Translations under genes and position numbers: made by a program
Shown: positions 21,616 to 33,012 of the stretch, piece after piece
How the letters are laid out: every line of letters begins with the position of its first letter
Numbering within the stretch: the first letter of the stretch is position 1
Source of the DNA: Arsenophonus endosymbiont of Aleurodicus dispersus
Lineage (GTDB): Bacteria; Pseudomonadota; Gammaproteobacteria; Enterobacterales; Enterobacteriaceae
DNA length: 64,000 nt
Direction of reading: 5' to 3'
Assembly: GCF_900343015.1 (NCBI RefSeq)
Contig: NZ_LR025108.1
Span: 599,126 to 663,125 of the forward strand
The notes under the pieces: generated by a model
Seen by the model: only the letters and a program-made list of their open reading frames with translations
What the model was told of the DNA's origin: nothing
Database searches by the model: none

Positions 21616-21631
21616 CTGGATATAATTACAG
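21616..21631 (+). promoter_or_regulatory. LexA operator (SOS box) before lexA
   Basis: CTGGATATAATTACAG fits CTG-N10-CAG and is close to the consensus CTGTATATATATACAG. It lies 36 nt before the lexA start and contains a TATAAT that could be the lexA -10, so LexA probably represses its own promoter here. E. coli has two boxes at this place; only one clear box is visible. Confidence 0.85.
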
Positions 21632-21666
21632 TTATCATGTATGAATGCGAATAAATAGAGAAAGAA

Positions 21667-22287
21667 ATGAAAAAATTAACTTTGAGGCAGAAGCAGGTCT
21701 ATGACATAGTGCGTGAACACATTTCTAAAACAGGCATACCTCCTACCCGCGCTGAAATTGCATCAATTTTAGGTTTTCGTTCATCAAATGCAGCAGAGGA
21801 ACATTTGAAAGCTTTAGCGCGTAAAGGTGTTATAGAAATTATTTCTGGCGCTTCTCGCGGTATCCGGTTACTGCAAAAAGAAAATAAGAATGCTGGATTA
21901 CCACTTATTGGTTGTATGGTGGCAGGAGAACCCTTACTGGCTCAAGAGCATATAGAAAGCTATTATCAAATTGATGCGACTACTTTTATACCTAGCGCCG
22001 ATTTTTTATTGCGACTTAATGGTATTGCAATGACAAATATTGGTATTATAGATGGAGATTTACTTGCTGTACATAAAACTAAGAAGGTAAAGAATGGACA
22101 AATTGTTGTTGCGCGTCTTGATGACGAAGTAATTATTAAACGCTTTAAACAAGTGGGCAGTAAAGTAGAATTAATTGCTGAAAATTTTGAATTGAAGCCA
22201 ATTATTGTCGATTTGCGGACAGAAAGCTTAATTATTGAAGGACTAGCTGTTGGTATTATTCGCAATTTTAAATTTAATTCAGTTTAA
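21667..22287 (+). CDS. lexA: LexA repressor with catalytic Ser replaced by Ala
   Basis: SOS repressor: N-terminal winged helix ([28 protein letters not shown]) and C-terminal self-cleaving dimerisation domain. 206 residues (E. coli 202). The cleavage bond Ala86-Gly87 (MVAGEP) and the general-base lysine Lys158 (IIKRF) are kept. The nucleophile, Ser119 in E. coli (SGMSM), is Ala121 here (NGIAM, codon GCA at 22027-22029). Family knowledge says a Ser119-to-Ala LexA binds DNA but cannot cleave itself. dinF, next in E. coli, is absent. The predicted state is a permanently repressed SOS regulon. Confidence 0.96.
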   Translation: MKKLTLRQKQVYDIVREHISKTGIPPTRAEIASILGFRSSNAAEEHLKALARKGVIEIISGASRGIRLLQKENKNAGLPLIGCMVAGEPLLAQEHIESYYQIDATTFIPSADFLLRLNGIAMTNIGIIDGDLLAVHKTKKVKNGQIVVARLDDEVIIKRFKQVGSKVELIAENFELKPIIVDLRTESLIIEGLAVGIIRNFKFNSV

Positions 22288-22419
22288 TTTATTTAGTAAA
22301 ATATTTATTTGATTTTTAACTAATAGATAATGCCGGTTGTATGAGCTGTCTACTCTTATATTCCAATTTAACTAGCAAAATTATTAGTTTTAATATTATT
22401 CTTTCTCGATTTTATCGCA

Positions 22420-22816
22420 TGGTAAGCACAATCCATAGCATTCAATAATGGATAGCAGTTTCTACTTATTGGCAATTGTTTTCAGCAACGCTGCCGCAAC
22501 TGTCACAAATTAGCATAACATAAGTATGGTTGAGATCTGAAAAGAATGACAAATAACATAGCTATTAATTAATTATATCTTGTGAATGAATAAACCCTGG
22601 TTCTAAGATAAATACCAGACCAGGATAAATAGTTGGCGGTTTGGCTTTAGGTTCTTGTTCTGTTCTTTCTTCTAAGTAGATCATAAGCGGTAATAGTTGG
22701 GCTGCTATAAGGCGCAATATTACTTCTCTTTGTGTAGTTAAAGTTAAACGTACATGACGCGCTAGGCACATTTTCTTTGCCTGGAACAGGATTTTATCCT
22801 TATTTTGCTTTGTCAT
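22420..22816 (-). pseudogene. zur: zur relic (zinc uptake regulator, Fur family)
   Basis: A frame from 22816 down to 22565 reads MTKQNKDKILFQAKKMCLARHVRLT, then PKAKPPTIYPGLVFILEPGFIHS, as in the Zur DNA-binding domain. Past a stop, fragments such as a CH..F...T..MLC block, FVTV, and IIECYGLCLPCDK match the metal-binding half. Internal stops and the loss of cysteine order make it non-functional. lexA-zur order is as in E. coli with dinF and yjbJ removed. Confidence 0.85.
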
Positions 22817-24305
22817 TAATTATCCTAATTTATAATAATAATCTTATCATATTTATACTTTTTGATATCTACAATAGTTTTAAAAAAAATCCTATTTTCT
22901 AAAAATGTTTTTTTGATATTATTTTCAATTTTAGCGAAATTATTTTCTAGCATGCTAGTTAAAATAACTGTATAAAAATACAAAAATATATAGCAGTTAC
23001 ATCAAGATTATTGTTAATTGTCGTCGTATTGTGTCCAATTTTTGGCAGAACATTCCATGAAACTGGCTAATTAGAGCAAATGATGATTAAATTCAGCATT
23101 TGTTTTGGTTGAACCACCGGACTAATTTAATCATCGGTATTATAGGATTAATTTGCGCATTTACACTTTTTTTAGTATGAATAAAATGTAGATCTGCAAT
23201 TCATACTGATATTTTAAAAGTAAGTTTTAGTAAATTTCTGGTTTGGGACAGCATTAGGTAATGAGTTAATGAATACAGGCTTACCAATTGGATTAACTGG
23301 TTTTGTTAAGTAGTTTAAAGACTATTGGATTTATATAGCCGGTGATTAGTGAGATTTATGTTATTCCGCTGCTAAATTAGCAGCTTTGGCGGCTTGTATC
23401 TCTTATTAAGTCAAGTAACGTAAATTACTTTTGTTTTTGGTTATTTTGTAAATTTACTGGTGTTACTTACTTAGGACCAGACATTAAAAACTAGAACTTT
23501 GGTAGTAACTAATTTAGGTACTATTGGTGCAATTATAGTTATACTTTTTTTTATTTTTCTATGAAGTTAGCTAATAAAATGATTTTTAAATGATGTTATT
23601 GTATTAGGGATTAGATTTTTTATATTTTTTTTATAAAAAAATTCATACATTTATTATATATTGATATTATTTTTATTAATGATTACAGCAAAGTTAATTA
23701 AATATGCTTTGCAATATTATATTAGCCTTTTATGGTACTTTTGCTGTAGGTATATTTACTACATACAGCATTTCATGTTAAATAAATTATAATTTATTAT
23801 TCTAGTCAAAATGTGCAGGAATAATATTAACACGACTTAACAGCTTGTTACAGGTTAAGTGAGCAGTTAAACTTCATTATATATTATAATTAGTAAAAAT
23901 ATTATTTAATCGTTATTTATAAATGATCTTTCAACTTTTATTGGAACGCTTAGATAATAGTTACTAACTATTTTGCATAATTTGGTTGTTATATTTTTCA
24001 ATTTATGAATGCCATGTGAAATAATGTTGCCATTGCACTCTATTTATGGATCCAAGGTGGATTTAGATTTGTTGCTAGCTAATACAAACTAAATATTTAT
24101 TAATCTAGAACTTGTATTTACTGCTATTAGCGTTGCTTTATTTTTTTAAAAAAAATGTAGGATTTCATTGGTAGTTGGAGCAGTGCTCCTTGGTGTTATT
24201 TTAGCACAGTAATTCCCGCGCTGAAGTAATTTTTAAACAATAAAAACATGAACACTAATAAAAAAGAGCAATAACTTATTAAATCAATTAGTTATATTAA
24301 AATAA
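22817..24305. other. 1.5-kb gap with an unidentified decayed membrane-protein gene
   Basis: Between 23100 and 23600 the plus strand carries hydrophobic pieces in shifting frames (NLIIGIIGLICAFTLFLV; FGTALGNELMNTGLPIGL; TLVVTNLGTIGAIIVILF), which suggest a dead transporter. I could not assign a family. The rest shows nothing. Confidence 0.45.
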
Positions 24306-25526
24306 TTATGAATGATATTTACTCATTACCAATGAAGCATTAGTTCCACCAAAACCAAAACTATTTGACATTACAGTATTCAATTTTAGATCAGTTGGTT
24401 GAGTAATAATATTTATTGCTTGTGCTTTTTCATCTAAATTATCAATATTTATGCTTGGAGCAATAAATCCATGCTCTAACATTAACAAACTATAAATAGC
24501 TTCATGTACTCCAGCAGCTCCTAAAGAATGGCCAGTCATTGCTTTAGTAGCTGAAATAACAGGTGTATTGGTACCAAACACTTCGATAATTGCTTCTAGC
24601 TCTTTTATATCACCAACTGGCGTTGAAGTCCCATGAGTATTGATATAATCAATATGTTTGACATCTGCCAATACCATTTTCATACACCGCACAGCCCCAT
24701 CACCTGATGGGGTAACCATATCATAACCGTCTGAAGTAGCTCCATAACCAACAATTTCAGCATAAATATGTGCACCACGTGTCAAAGCATACTCTAACTC
24801 TTCTACAACAACTATACCACCGCCACCAGCGATCACAAAACCATCCCGATCCTGGTCATAGGTACGTGAAGCTTTTTCTGGAGTTGCATTATATTTGGTA
24901 GATAATGCTCCCATTGCATCAAATTCACAGGTTAATTCCCAGCTTAGTTCTTCACCACCGCCAGCAAAAACAACATCCTGTTTACCTAATTGGATTAACT
25001 CAACTGCATGACCAATACAATGTGCTGAAGTTGAGCAAGCAGAGCTAATAGAATAATTAACCCCCTTAATTTTAAAAGGCGTAGCTAAACAAGCTGAGAT
25101 ACCAGAAGCCATAGCTTTGGTTACCATATAGGGCCCAACACCACGTAATCCTTTAGTACGCATTCCATCAGAGCCAGCCACCTGATTACGGGGTGAACCA
25201 CCACCAGAACCAGCAACTAAACCAGTACGAATATTTGAGATATGCTCTTCTGTAAGCTTAGCGTCTTGAATAGCCTCTTCCATCGCCAAGTAGGCATAAA
25301 TAGAGCAATCACTCATAAAACGAAGAATTTTGCGGTTAATTTTTTGTTTAAGATCATCTTTAGTTAGCTTAATATTACCCCATACATGGCTGCGTAACCC
25401 CATTTTTTTAAATTCTTCTGAAAACCTGATACCAGAATGACCCGTTTTAAGGGAAGCCAGTACCTCTTGCTGGTTGTTACCTATGCTGGAGACAATGCCC
25501 AGACCAGTAATGACTGCACGCTTCAT
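24306..25526 (-). CDS. fabB: beta-ketoacyl-ACP synthase I
   Basis: Elongates acyl-ACP with malonyl-ACP and is needed for unsaturated fatty acids. 406 residues, same as E. coli. Catalytic Cys164 in [10 protein letters not shown] and the two histidines in [10 protein letters not shown] and TGHSLGAAG are intact, with the C-terminal [13 protein letters not shown]. Divergent from the mnmC relic, the ancestral order. A working FabB goes with retained accBC and plsB. Confidence 0.97.
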   Translation of the reverse strand: MKRAVITGLGIVSSIGNNQQEVLASLKTGHSGIRFSEEFKKMGLRSHVWGNIKLTKDDLKQKINRKILRFMSDCSIYAYLAMEEAIQDAKLTEEHISNIRTGLVAGSGGGSPRNQVAGSDGMRTKGLRGVGPYMVTKAMASGISACLATPFKIKGVNYSISSACSTSAHCIGHAVELIQLGKQDVVFAGGGEELSWELTCEFDAMGALSTKYNATPEKASRTYDQDRDGFVIAGGGGIVVVEELEYALTRGAHIYAEIVGYGATSDGYDMVTPSGDGAVRCMKMVLADVKHIDYINTHGTSTPVGDIKELEAIIEVFGTNTPVISATKAMTGHSLGAAGVHEAIYSLLMLEHGFIAPSINIDNLDEKAQAINIITQPTDLKLNTVMSNSFGFGGTNASLVMSKYHS

Positions 25527-25734
25527 TGATTATATTACCTCATAGTCGAAATTCATTTACTGGTATCTAAGCCAGCTACTTTAGCTCTTGTAAGCTGAAC
25601 AAATCTGATTAGGTAAAAATTATAGAAAATATTAGCTTTACTCACTTTTATATTTTAGCGAGAGCTAGTACACTCAGGTTAAATTAGTTATAATGTGCTA
25701 ATTATTTAATAATATTATATATAATATTGTAAAT

Positions 25735-26130
25735 ACAAAATGATATCAGGCAAGCTAAATTAAGCTGGGATGATAAAGGTATTCTCATATCAAAATACTT
25801 TGATGATGTCTATTTGCTAATCAAAATAGTTTAGAAGAATTCAGTTATGTTTTTTGGCAAGTAATTAGGTGTTAAATAGCTTTTTTTTAGCCAACAAGGG
25901 CGGAAAAAACGGGTACAATTTTTACATTATATCAGGGGTTTAAAATATTGTCCATTACTTGTGAAAAAGTGCAACAATAGATTGTTTTAACTTACTTATT
26001 TTTTGCTTATTGAGTTACATGTTCTAATAATTTACGCCAAGGATTTAATATCAATAGCAGATCAGCGGATTTCCCGTAGATGTTACATGATCGCTTTTAA
26101 TTGTAATCATAATCTTTCCTTGCCTTTCTG
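25735..26130 (+). pseudogene. mnmC: mnmC relic (tRNA mnm5s2U34 methyltransferase/oxidoreductase)
   Basis: Divergent from fabB, plus-strand pieces read IRQAKLSWDDKGILISKYFDDVYLL, then after a shift NQNSLEEFSYVFW, then AEKTGTIFTLYQGF. These match the MnmC N-terminus ([55 protein letters not shown]). Everything downstream is lost. The final wobble modification of some tRNAs is presumably missing. Confidence 0.8.
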
Positions 26131-26200
26131 GCCTATTTTATTAAATAACGATAAAAAAGTGTCATCTAATCTAGATTACTAGTATACGGAAACATATCTA

Positions 26201-26238
26201 ATATACTGACAGTTATCAGTTGATAACTGTCAGTATAT
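26201..26238. repeat. Perfect 18-bp inverted repeat
   Basis: ATATACTGACAGTTATCA (26201-26218) and TGATAACTGTCAGTATAT (26221-26238) are exact complements with a 2-nt GT centre. It lies between the mnmC relic and the erpA side in otherwise eroded DNA. Neither strand has a T run after it, so it is not a typical terminator. Confidence 0.85.
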
Positions 26239-26634
26239 CCATTCTAGCTTAAATTTAATAAAATTGGGCATTTTGCCCAGGGCGTACAGGATCTAAAAAT
26301 ATTTTTTGAAATAATATTTTTGCCCAAGGATTATAACGCAAAAGAACTAACCTATACCAAACCTTCCCTACAGCCATTGCTGTTTGGTAGGCGCAGCAAT
26401 TGGTCATGTGTTTCATTAATTTGGTATCCAATTTGATGTTGGACGTGCAATTTATGATGTTGCTGATAAAGATTATCATTTTTTTTGAATAGTTTTTACC
26501 TGTCGCTGCTTGTCAAGCAAACACGAATAGTGCAAAAAATGCTGGCTAATTTAGCTAAATTAAGACCAATAAAGCTAAAGTAGAAACACATACTAATACT
26601 GATGGTAATTAATAATTATCAGTAAATGAAGTTG
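26239..26634. other. Gap before erpA stop
   Basis: Includes a minus-strand frame at 26255-26479 (74 residues, ending LLRYNPWAKILFQKIFLDPV) that I do not recognise and that has no ribosome site or family match I can name. Treated as debris. Confidence 0.4.
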
Positions 26635-26976
26635 TTAAATACTAAATGAAGAACCGCAACCACAAGTTGTTTTCGCATTTGGATTGGTTACCAAAAATTG
26701 TGATCCTTCTAATCTTTCAACATAATCAACACAACCACCAACCATATACTGTAAACTCATAGGATCAACGATTAGTTCAACGCCATGATTTTCAATTGTT
26801 AAATCATCTTCACTCATTTTATCATCAAAAGTAAACCCATATTGAAAACCACTACAGCCTCCGCCAGTAATATAGACGCGCAAACGTAAATTAGGATTTT
26901 TTTTATCCGAAATCAACGCTTTAACTTTATTCGCTGCAGCATCAGTAAACTGTATAGGTAGTGTATCATTACTCAT
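26635..26976 (-). CDS. erpA: A-type iron-sulfur carrier protein
   Basis: Delivers Fe-S clusters to targets such as the isoprenoid enzymes IspG and IspH. 113 residues (E. coli 114). The three cluster ligands are present in [11 protein letters not shown] and the C-terminal CGCGSSF. A GGAG site precedes the ATG. It stands alone between relics of mnmC and mrcB; in E. coli it lies near hemL and mrcB on the same strand, which is kept. Confidence 0.97.
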   Translation of the reverse strand: MSNDTLPIQFTDAAANKVKALISDKKNPNLRLRVYITGGGCSGFQYGFTFDDKMSEDDLTIENHGVELIVDPMSLQYMVGGCVDYVERLEGSQFLVTNPNAKTTCGCGSSFSI

Positions 26977-27149
26977 TTATAACTCCAGGACTACATGCTA
27001 ATCAATAGATACAGGAAGCATCAATCCATTGACTGTAAAAGTGATAACCATCTAATAGCTAGCTAATTTATTTAATATCTAGCCTAAATTCACTAATTTT
27101 TAAAAATGAATAGCTATGGGCAAAATTGGTGCTGAGCTAATGTTCGGTA

Positions 27150-27700
27150 TTCACTTGTATCTACGTAATTCCTTCTGGTGGACGGTTATCCGATGCTAAT
27201 GGAGTCTGATTTTCTAAATAACTAATAGATATATGTACCACTTGCATCATTAAGATTTATCTGACCATTATGATCACTACCGAAGTAATCGCCACTTCCT
27301 TACCATAGATACCTGCAACCCACCTATAGCGTAAATCATTTGTTATTCGGATCTTACCGGCTAATATTTAGCCAATTTATTTATTAATAAACGAGATATT
27401 ACACGCCATAAATTGTTAGATAAGCGGCCAGCGAAGATACTGCATGTCCAATATAATAAATACTTACCCAAATTTTTATCGTCAAGACTAAGCATTGTTC
27501 ATTGTTAGCCGATTGCATCATAGTGATAATTTTAGGATTAAGTAGAAAAACCCCAAACGAACGACTGTTGTCCATATTAGTATATATTGGTTAGCCTAGC
27601 TTATTAAAAACTTAATTTAGCTAAAATATATCCTTTCTCTTTGAGCAGGAACATAAAATTGCCGGCGTAACATCTCTACTCTGTTATCTTTAACAAGATA
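27150..27700 (-). pseudogene. mrcB: mrcB relic (penicillin-binding protein 1B, transpeptidase end)
   Basis: Reverse-strand fragments: SLAAYLTIYGV (AAYLTLWTMQQVV), AGKIRITNDLRYRWVAGIYGKEVAIT (AGKTGTTNN..DTWFAGIDG), SDHNGQINLNDASGTYIY and SYLENQTPLASDNRPPEGI (RDNNQPTKLYGASGAMSIYQRYLANQTP...PPE). Shifts and stops throughout. Only the C-terminal end survives. Position and orientation between erpA and dksA are as in E. coli. Septal and sidewall murein synthesis by PBP1B is lost. Confidence 0.85.
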
Positions 27701-28620
27701 CTCACTCACCGAGCGAGTAAAGTAATTTTATTTACCTGACGATATTGAATGCCATCTAATTATCTTTTCTTTACTGTAATTCATCCATAAACAGCTGCTG
27801 GTAGATTCCAAACTTTACTGTCAAGACAATAACTGATTTTTATATATAAGTATATACGATATAACCAAATTCACAATGCTAATATTATGGCAATTTTGAT
27901 AAACAACTAAAACCAACGATATCTATTTTAAAGTGACCAATACTTATTATCTTTACTTGCCATTATTTCTTATTGATTGTTGTCATCAAAATTTTAATCC
28001 TTACAATCATATTTTTCTAATAGATTATTTAAATTATATTTTGCTATTTTCCCATTGAACTTTTTCTTAGATCTAAATCTAAGATGGGCATAATTATCTT
28101 TATCAAAAATGGTATAAAATCAATATTTATTGACTATTAGTTTATTAATGAGTAAAATAGTATAATTATAATATACAGATATTTCTATCATATCTCTCAT
28201 TTTAAATGAGACTCTAATAATGACTATTAATCCTCTATTCATTAATGGATATAAAAAAGTAATAATTATTAACTTTTAACGCCAAATATTTTAGCATGGT
28301 TTTTTCTTTAGCCACGTATATCACAATCTGTGTATTTAGTAGCCACTAAAATAAAATCAGCTCAATTAAGAAAATATCAGTTGCAAGCTATATTGATTAT
28401 CAAGATGCTGTGATCTAATATTATAAAAATGCTAGCAATAGCTAAAACCCAATTTATTCAATAAAACAAGATACTATATTATTTTAGGCAAAATTATTTT
28501 TACATAAAAATAAAGTCAGATAACAGGCGCATTCCTCTAGTATAGGAAAACAAATTGTAATAACCATTGCTAAATATAGGGTGTTCTGTTATTTATAGCG
28601 TCTTTAGTTTCCCACTTGAG
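27701..28620. other. Gap upstream of dksA
   Basis: Where E. coli has hrpB, ligT and sfsA. No recognisable fragment; very A+T-rich. Confidence 0.5.
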
Positions 28621-28657
28621 GTGGTTTTTTTGAATATTTATGTCTAGGAGAAGCATT

Positions 28658-29107
28658 ATGCAAGAAGAGCAAAAACCTAAAACCTCATCCTTAAGCATTC
28701 TCGCCATCGCCGGAGTGGATCCATACCAAGAAAAGCTTGGTGAAGAATACATGAATGATACCCAATTGGCACATTTTAAACGCATTCTAGAAACATGGCG
28801 CAATCAACTCAGGTATGAAGTAAACCGAACTAATATGCAGGATAAAGCGGCAAATTTCCCTGATCCGGTTGATAGAGCCGTACAGGAAGAGGAATTTAGC
28901 CTTGAGTTACGTAATCGCGATCGAGAACGTAAGTTGATTAAAAAAATTGAGAAAACGTTAAAAAAAATTGATGATGAAGATTTTGGTTATTGTGAAAGCT
29001 GTGGGATTGAAATTGGGATACGTCGCTTAGAAGCTCGTCTAACAGCTGATTTATGCATTGATTGCAAAACATTAGCTGAAATGCGGGAAAAACAGATGGC
29101 TGGTTAA
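28658..29107 (+). CDS. dksA: RNA polymerase-binding transcription factor DksA
   Basis: Binds the RNA polymerase secondary channel and works with ppGpp to repress rRNA promoters and activate amino-acid genes. The ATG at 28658 follows GGAG and gives MQEEQK, as in E. coli; the upstream ATG at 28640 is rejected. 149 residues against 151: two residues are missing in [11 protein letters not shown] (RTVTHMQDEAANF in E. coli), in the first arm of the coiled coil. Tip residues D-PV-D-RA and the four zinc cysteines (CESC, CIDC) are intact. Confidence 0.97.
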   Translation: MQEEQKPKTSSLSILAIAGVDPYQEKLGEEYMNDTQLAHFKRILETWRNQLRYEVNRTNMQDKAANFPDPVDRAVQEEEFSLELRNRDRERKLIKKIEKTLKKIDDEDFGYCESCGIEIGIRRLEARLTADLCIDCKTLAEMREKQMAG

Positions 29108-29116
29108 CTAATTTAG

Positions 29117-29156
29117 AAGGATACGTGACACAAAAGTGTCCCGTATCCTTCTTTCT
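29117..29156 (+). terminator. dksA terminator
   Basis: AAGGATACGTGACAC and GTGTCCCGTATCCTT form a 15-bp stem with one mismatch around an AAAA loop, followed by CTTTCT. It starts 10 nt after the dksA stop. Confidence 0.9.
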
Positions 29157-30239
29157 AGTATATATCTGAGCTGTATACAGTTTATCTACGCTTAGTAATT
29201 TCAAAGATCTTGATGTTGCATAAACATGGGATAACAGATGGTCTTATTGGCTATTTTCAGCATAGATAGAATAAAATAATTATTAGTAGCAGCCTAATCA
29301 ACTAATTTTTGAATTATTTTGCTGTCTTCAAGCATATCTCTACGTTACACCATACACCAGGTAGTACCATGTCATCCAATGGTCATGCAGATGGACCATT
29401 TCTCGCCATAATTTTGGTCCGTAAAGTTATTGTTATTGGTATGAATTGATGGGGGCGGAAAAGTGCAGTCGTCCTCAGATATCAGATATTGCTTTTATCT
29501 ATTGATAAAAGCAGCGTTAGCACATAATATCCTGATCCATATTAATAATTTTTCTTCCCCTACAATTTTTTTAGAAAAAGATAGCAAGCAAATCTTGGCG
29601 TCAAGAAACAAGGCGTGGTTGGTTGGGCTAATTACGATATTAGTCATACTACAGCAAGGTTAGTAAAATGGTAATTGCTTTTTGTTAAAACTAGAAAAAA
29701 TCATTGATATGGAGCATTTACCAGCCAATTTTTTCCTGGCTTCGTAGCCAGAATAATTGCGAAATAGATATTATTAGACCAACATCAATTAAGCGCTTGA
29801 TACTAGCTATTTTACTAAACTCCAATTTATAAAAAAAATATTTACCAATAACTAAAGTTAGAAAATGATATAATTTTTTACTATTTATTATATAAATTTA
29901 TGCCATCATTTGGTATATAAGTGGCAAAAATTGGTGAAATAGTTGCGGTACCATCTACCAGAAAATAATTCATTTATGGCATAAAGAAAAATGTAGCGAA
30001 CAAAAACCACTATAATAATATGTTCAATTATATGGTAATCTTGTCATCTACTGTACTGCATGATAGCAATAACTAGGCTGAAATCGTCACCTTCCAAATA
30101 GTTTACGTTTAGCAATTCAACAATAAATACTACTGCTCCAGATAAGATCTGTATAGTTGCTAACACACAGATAAATAATACAATTTGTATTGTTATCATA
30201 ATTGGGCTAGGGAACTAACTGGTCGACCCAGATTTATTT
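29157..30239. other. Gap, no assigned gene
   Basis: E. coli has gluQ and pcnB after dksA; neither was recognised. A 66-residue plus-strand frame at 29463-29663 has no family match I know. A breakpoint joining the dksA side to the nrd-gyrA block should lie here. Confidence 0.45.
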
Positions 30240-30445
30240 AGCCCCTTTCATAGTTACCTGCCATCTGTTTGAACTTATGTATTCCTGGGAATAGTGTATG
30301 GGTGAAAATATTAATACCTGTACCTAAGGTTATCTGGTTATGATGATATGCCACTTTTAATTTGGCAAAAGTGCATCAAGTAGGTTAGTATGTTTTTCGG
30401 ATTGAAAAGTAATCCTCCGCATGGAGCCGGGTAATTTTATAGCTT
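30240..30445 (-). pseudogene. yfaE: yfaE relic (2Fe-2S ferredoxin for NrdB)
   Basis: Directly downstream of the nrdB stop on the same strand, a frame reads ITFQSEKHTNLLDALLPN and then KWHIIIT, resembling the ferredoxin start (F..GHTNLLEAL...V.VAYQC). Stops follow and no cysteine cluster remains. In E. coli yfaE follows nrdB and maintains its diferric-tyrosyl cofactor. Confidence 0.55.
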
Positions 30446-30455
30446 GCCATAACAG

Positions 30456-30965
30456 TTATAACTCAAAATTACTTAATTCATCGGTATCGACCTGAGCATC
30501 AATTTGCCCTCCCAGGTAAGAACTTACTTCTACTTCTTGTGGTGCTACTTGAACGTTATCAGAAACTAACCAAGCGTTGATCTATGGAATAGGGTTAGAG
30601 CGTATTTCAAAGGGTGATTTTAATTCAACAGCTTGCATACGAATATTGGTCATATATTCAATGTATTGAAATAAAATATCTTTATTGATACCGATCATAG
30701 AAACATTTTAAAAGAGATACTCTGCCCACTCCTTTTCCTGTTTAGCAGCTTGAACAAATAATTTGTAACATGCTTCTTCACCCTCTTTGGCAATGATGGC
30801 CATTTCAGGGTCATCTTGACCAGAACGCATCATATTTAATATATATTTAGTGCCGCTAAGATGCAGCGCTTCATCACGGGCAACGTTGACAGGTTGTCCA
30901 AAGAACATAGGTTCTAGCAATTGATCATTTTGGTTTTGCGAAAATGTTATATATGGATATTCCAT
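30456..30965 (-). pseudogene. nrdB: nrdB relic with large internal deletion (ribonucleotide reductase beta)
   Basis: The frame starts like NrdB ([24 protein letters not shown]) and jumps in frame to [19 protein letters not shown], so about 200 residues are gone, including most iron ligands and the radical tyrosine. A stop follows WAEYLF; after it the tail continues ([27 protein letters not shown] ... SNFEL) to the ancestral stop at 30456. The join falls between two Ala-Arg codon pairs, suggesting deletion by microhomology. The protein cannot function. Confidence 0.93.
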
Positions 30966-30976
30966 AGGTCCTCACG

Positions 30977-33000
30977 TTAAATCTGACAAGCACCGCCATT
31001 ACAATCGCTATCAGCTAATTCAATAAACTCTTCTAAATGTTATTGGGTATCTTCTGCACCATCGCGGGTATTATGGTAATAAAGATTTTTTACCCCATAT
31101 TTATAAGCGAGTAACAAATATTTCAGTAATTGATTGAACTTTATTATTTGGTAACCAGGTTGGATCATAATTAGTGTTAGCAGAAATTGATTGGGCAATA
31201 AATTTTTGCATAATACCAACTAACTGCAAATAACCGTCATTGCTGGGCATTTGCCATAACAATTCATAATTATTTTTCAAGCGTGAGTATTAAGGTACAA
31301 CTTGGCGTAAGATACCATCTTTTGATGCTTTAATGCTGATATAACCGCGCGGTGGTGCTGGCATTAGATATTTGCGAAGAAGTTTCTGATGGCATCAATG
31401 CTGAAAGCGTTGAGTTACGCAAACCATGTTGCTTGATATCTCTGCGTAAAGTTTGCCAATCATAATGTAGCGGTTCAGATGTTAGTGCATCTAATTATTT
31501 TTTATAACTATCAATCGGCAAAATACCTTTTGCGTAAGTGGGTTCATTAAACCATGGGCAAGCCCCTTGTTCTTTTGCCAGTTGATTAGAGGCTTTCAAT
31601 AAAAAATATTGGATCCCTTCAAAAGTTTTGTGGGCTAGATTATTGGCACTTCCATCGGAGTAGTGAACGCCATGTTTCGCTAAATAATAAGCATAATTAA
31701 TTACACCAATACCTAACGACGACCCATAGATCCTGCCGCAATAATTGGATAATTTTGATAATCGAGCAGATAATCTAGTGCACGCACTGCCAATACCGCT
31801 AACTCCTCCAATTCATCTAATGAGGTAATGGCACCTAAATTAAAGGCGGAAAGAGTGCAAAGTACAATTTCACCATTTTCGTCGTTAACATAATTGAGAG
31901 GCAGGTTTGGGAAGGTTATTTCTAAACAGAGGTTTGATTGACGAATTGGTGCAACTTGAGCATCAAATGGGCTATGGGTATTACAGTGATCAACATTTTT
32001 AATATAGATACGTCCGGTTGACGCTCGCTCTTGCATCATAAGTTAAAATAGATCTAGCGCTTTAACGTGTTTTTTACGTATGTTTGCGTCTTGTTCATAT
32101 TTTATATATAAATATTCAAATTCTCCTTGATCAGAAAAAAAGTTTCATATAAACCAGGAACATAAGAAGGGCTAAATAGGGTAATTTCTTCACATTTTAT
32201 AAGTCGTTGATACATAAGTTTATTAATTTGGACGCCATAGTCCAAGTGACGAACACGATTGCCTTCAACGCCACGGTTATTTTTCAGTACTAGTAGGCTT
32301 TCAACCTCTAAATGCCAGAGAGGATAAAATAGCGTAGCTGCACCACCCCGCACGCCACCTTGAGAACAAGATTTTACTGCAGTTTGGAAATGTTTATAGA
32401 AAGGAATACAGCCCGTATAGTTTAACCGTGTATCTTTTGGATAGCATGAAAAAAGGCAAGCTGCAACAAGAATATAGAGAAATTGTGCACTTTCATAAAT
32501 TTAACAGCTTACCCGGTTTTGCACCAAGTATTTGCCTTTTGCTTAACTGCCGCGTAGGAAAAATTCATGTCACGCCAGTGATCTATAAAACTATCCATCT
32601 GACTGATTGAATTCTTGGTATAATCTGTTATAAGATGCTTATCATCTTTACCTAGTTTAACAATATGCAAAACATGCTTATATAATTCTGGTGGGTTAAA
32701 CTGGCCATAAGCTTTTTTGCGCAAATGAAAAATAGCTAATCTAGCTGCCAGATATTGGTAATCCGGTGTATCAGCTGATATAATATCTGCTGCTGCTTTG
32801 ATCATGGTTTCGTGAATATCGGCAGTTTTGATACCATCATAAAACTGGATGTGAGAACGTAGCTCTACTTGTGAAACAGATACATCATTTAGGCCTTTAG
32901 CAGCCCAGGTAATGACTTTATGGATTTTATCAAGATCAATGCGTTCTTTATGTCCATCTTTATGTCCATTACGTTTAGTGACTAACAGACTTTGGTTCAT
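30977..33000 (-). pseudogene. nrdA: nrdA relic (ribonucleotide reductase class Ia alpha)
   Basis: Four long pieces remain. The N-terminal ATP-cone and start (MNQSLLVTKRNG...HLRKKAYGQF, to about 32520); QFLYILVAACLFS near 32450; RGGAATLFYPLWHLEVESLLVLKNN to about 32110; and MMQERASTGRIYIKNVDHCNTHSPFD to 31713. The C-terminal thiol tail (DSDCNGGACQI) ends at 30977. Frameshifts separate them, and about 100 residues between LFS and CIPFYKHF are deleted. nrdA and nrdB are both dead, so deoxynucleotides must come from another reductase or from the host. Confidence 0.95.
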
Positions 33001-33012
33001 GGTTAGATACAC

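Noticed and set aside
26255..26479. 74-codon minus-strand frame with LLRYNPWAKILFQKIFLDPV
   Set aside because: No recognised family, no ribosome site, and it lies in eroded DNA next to a dead gene; kept only as debris.
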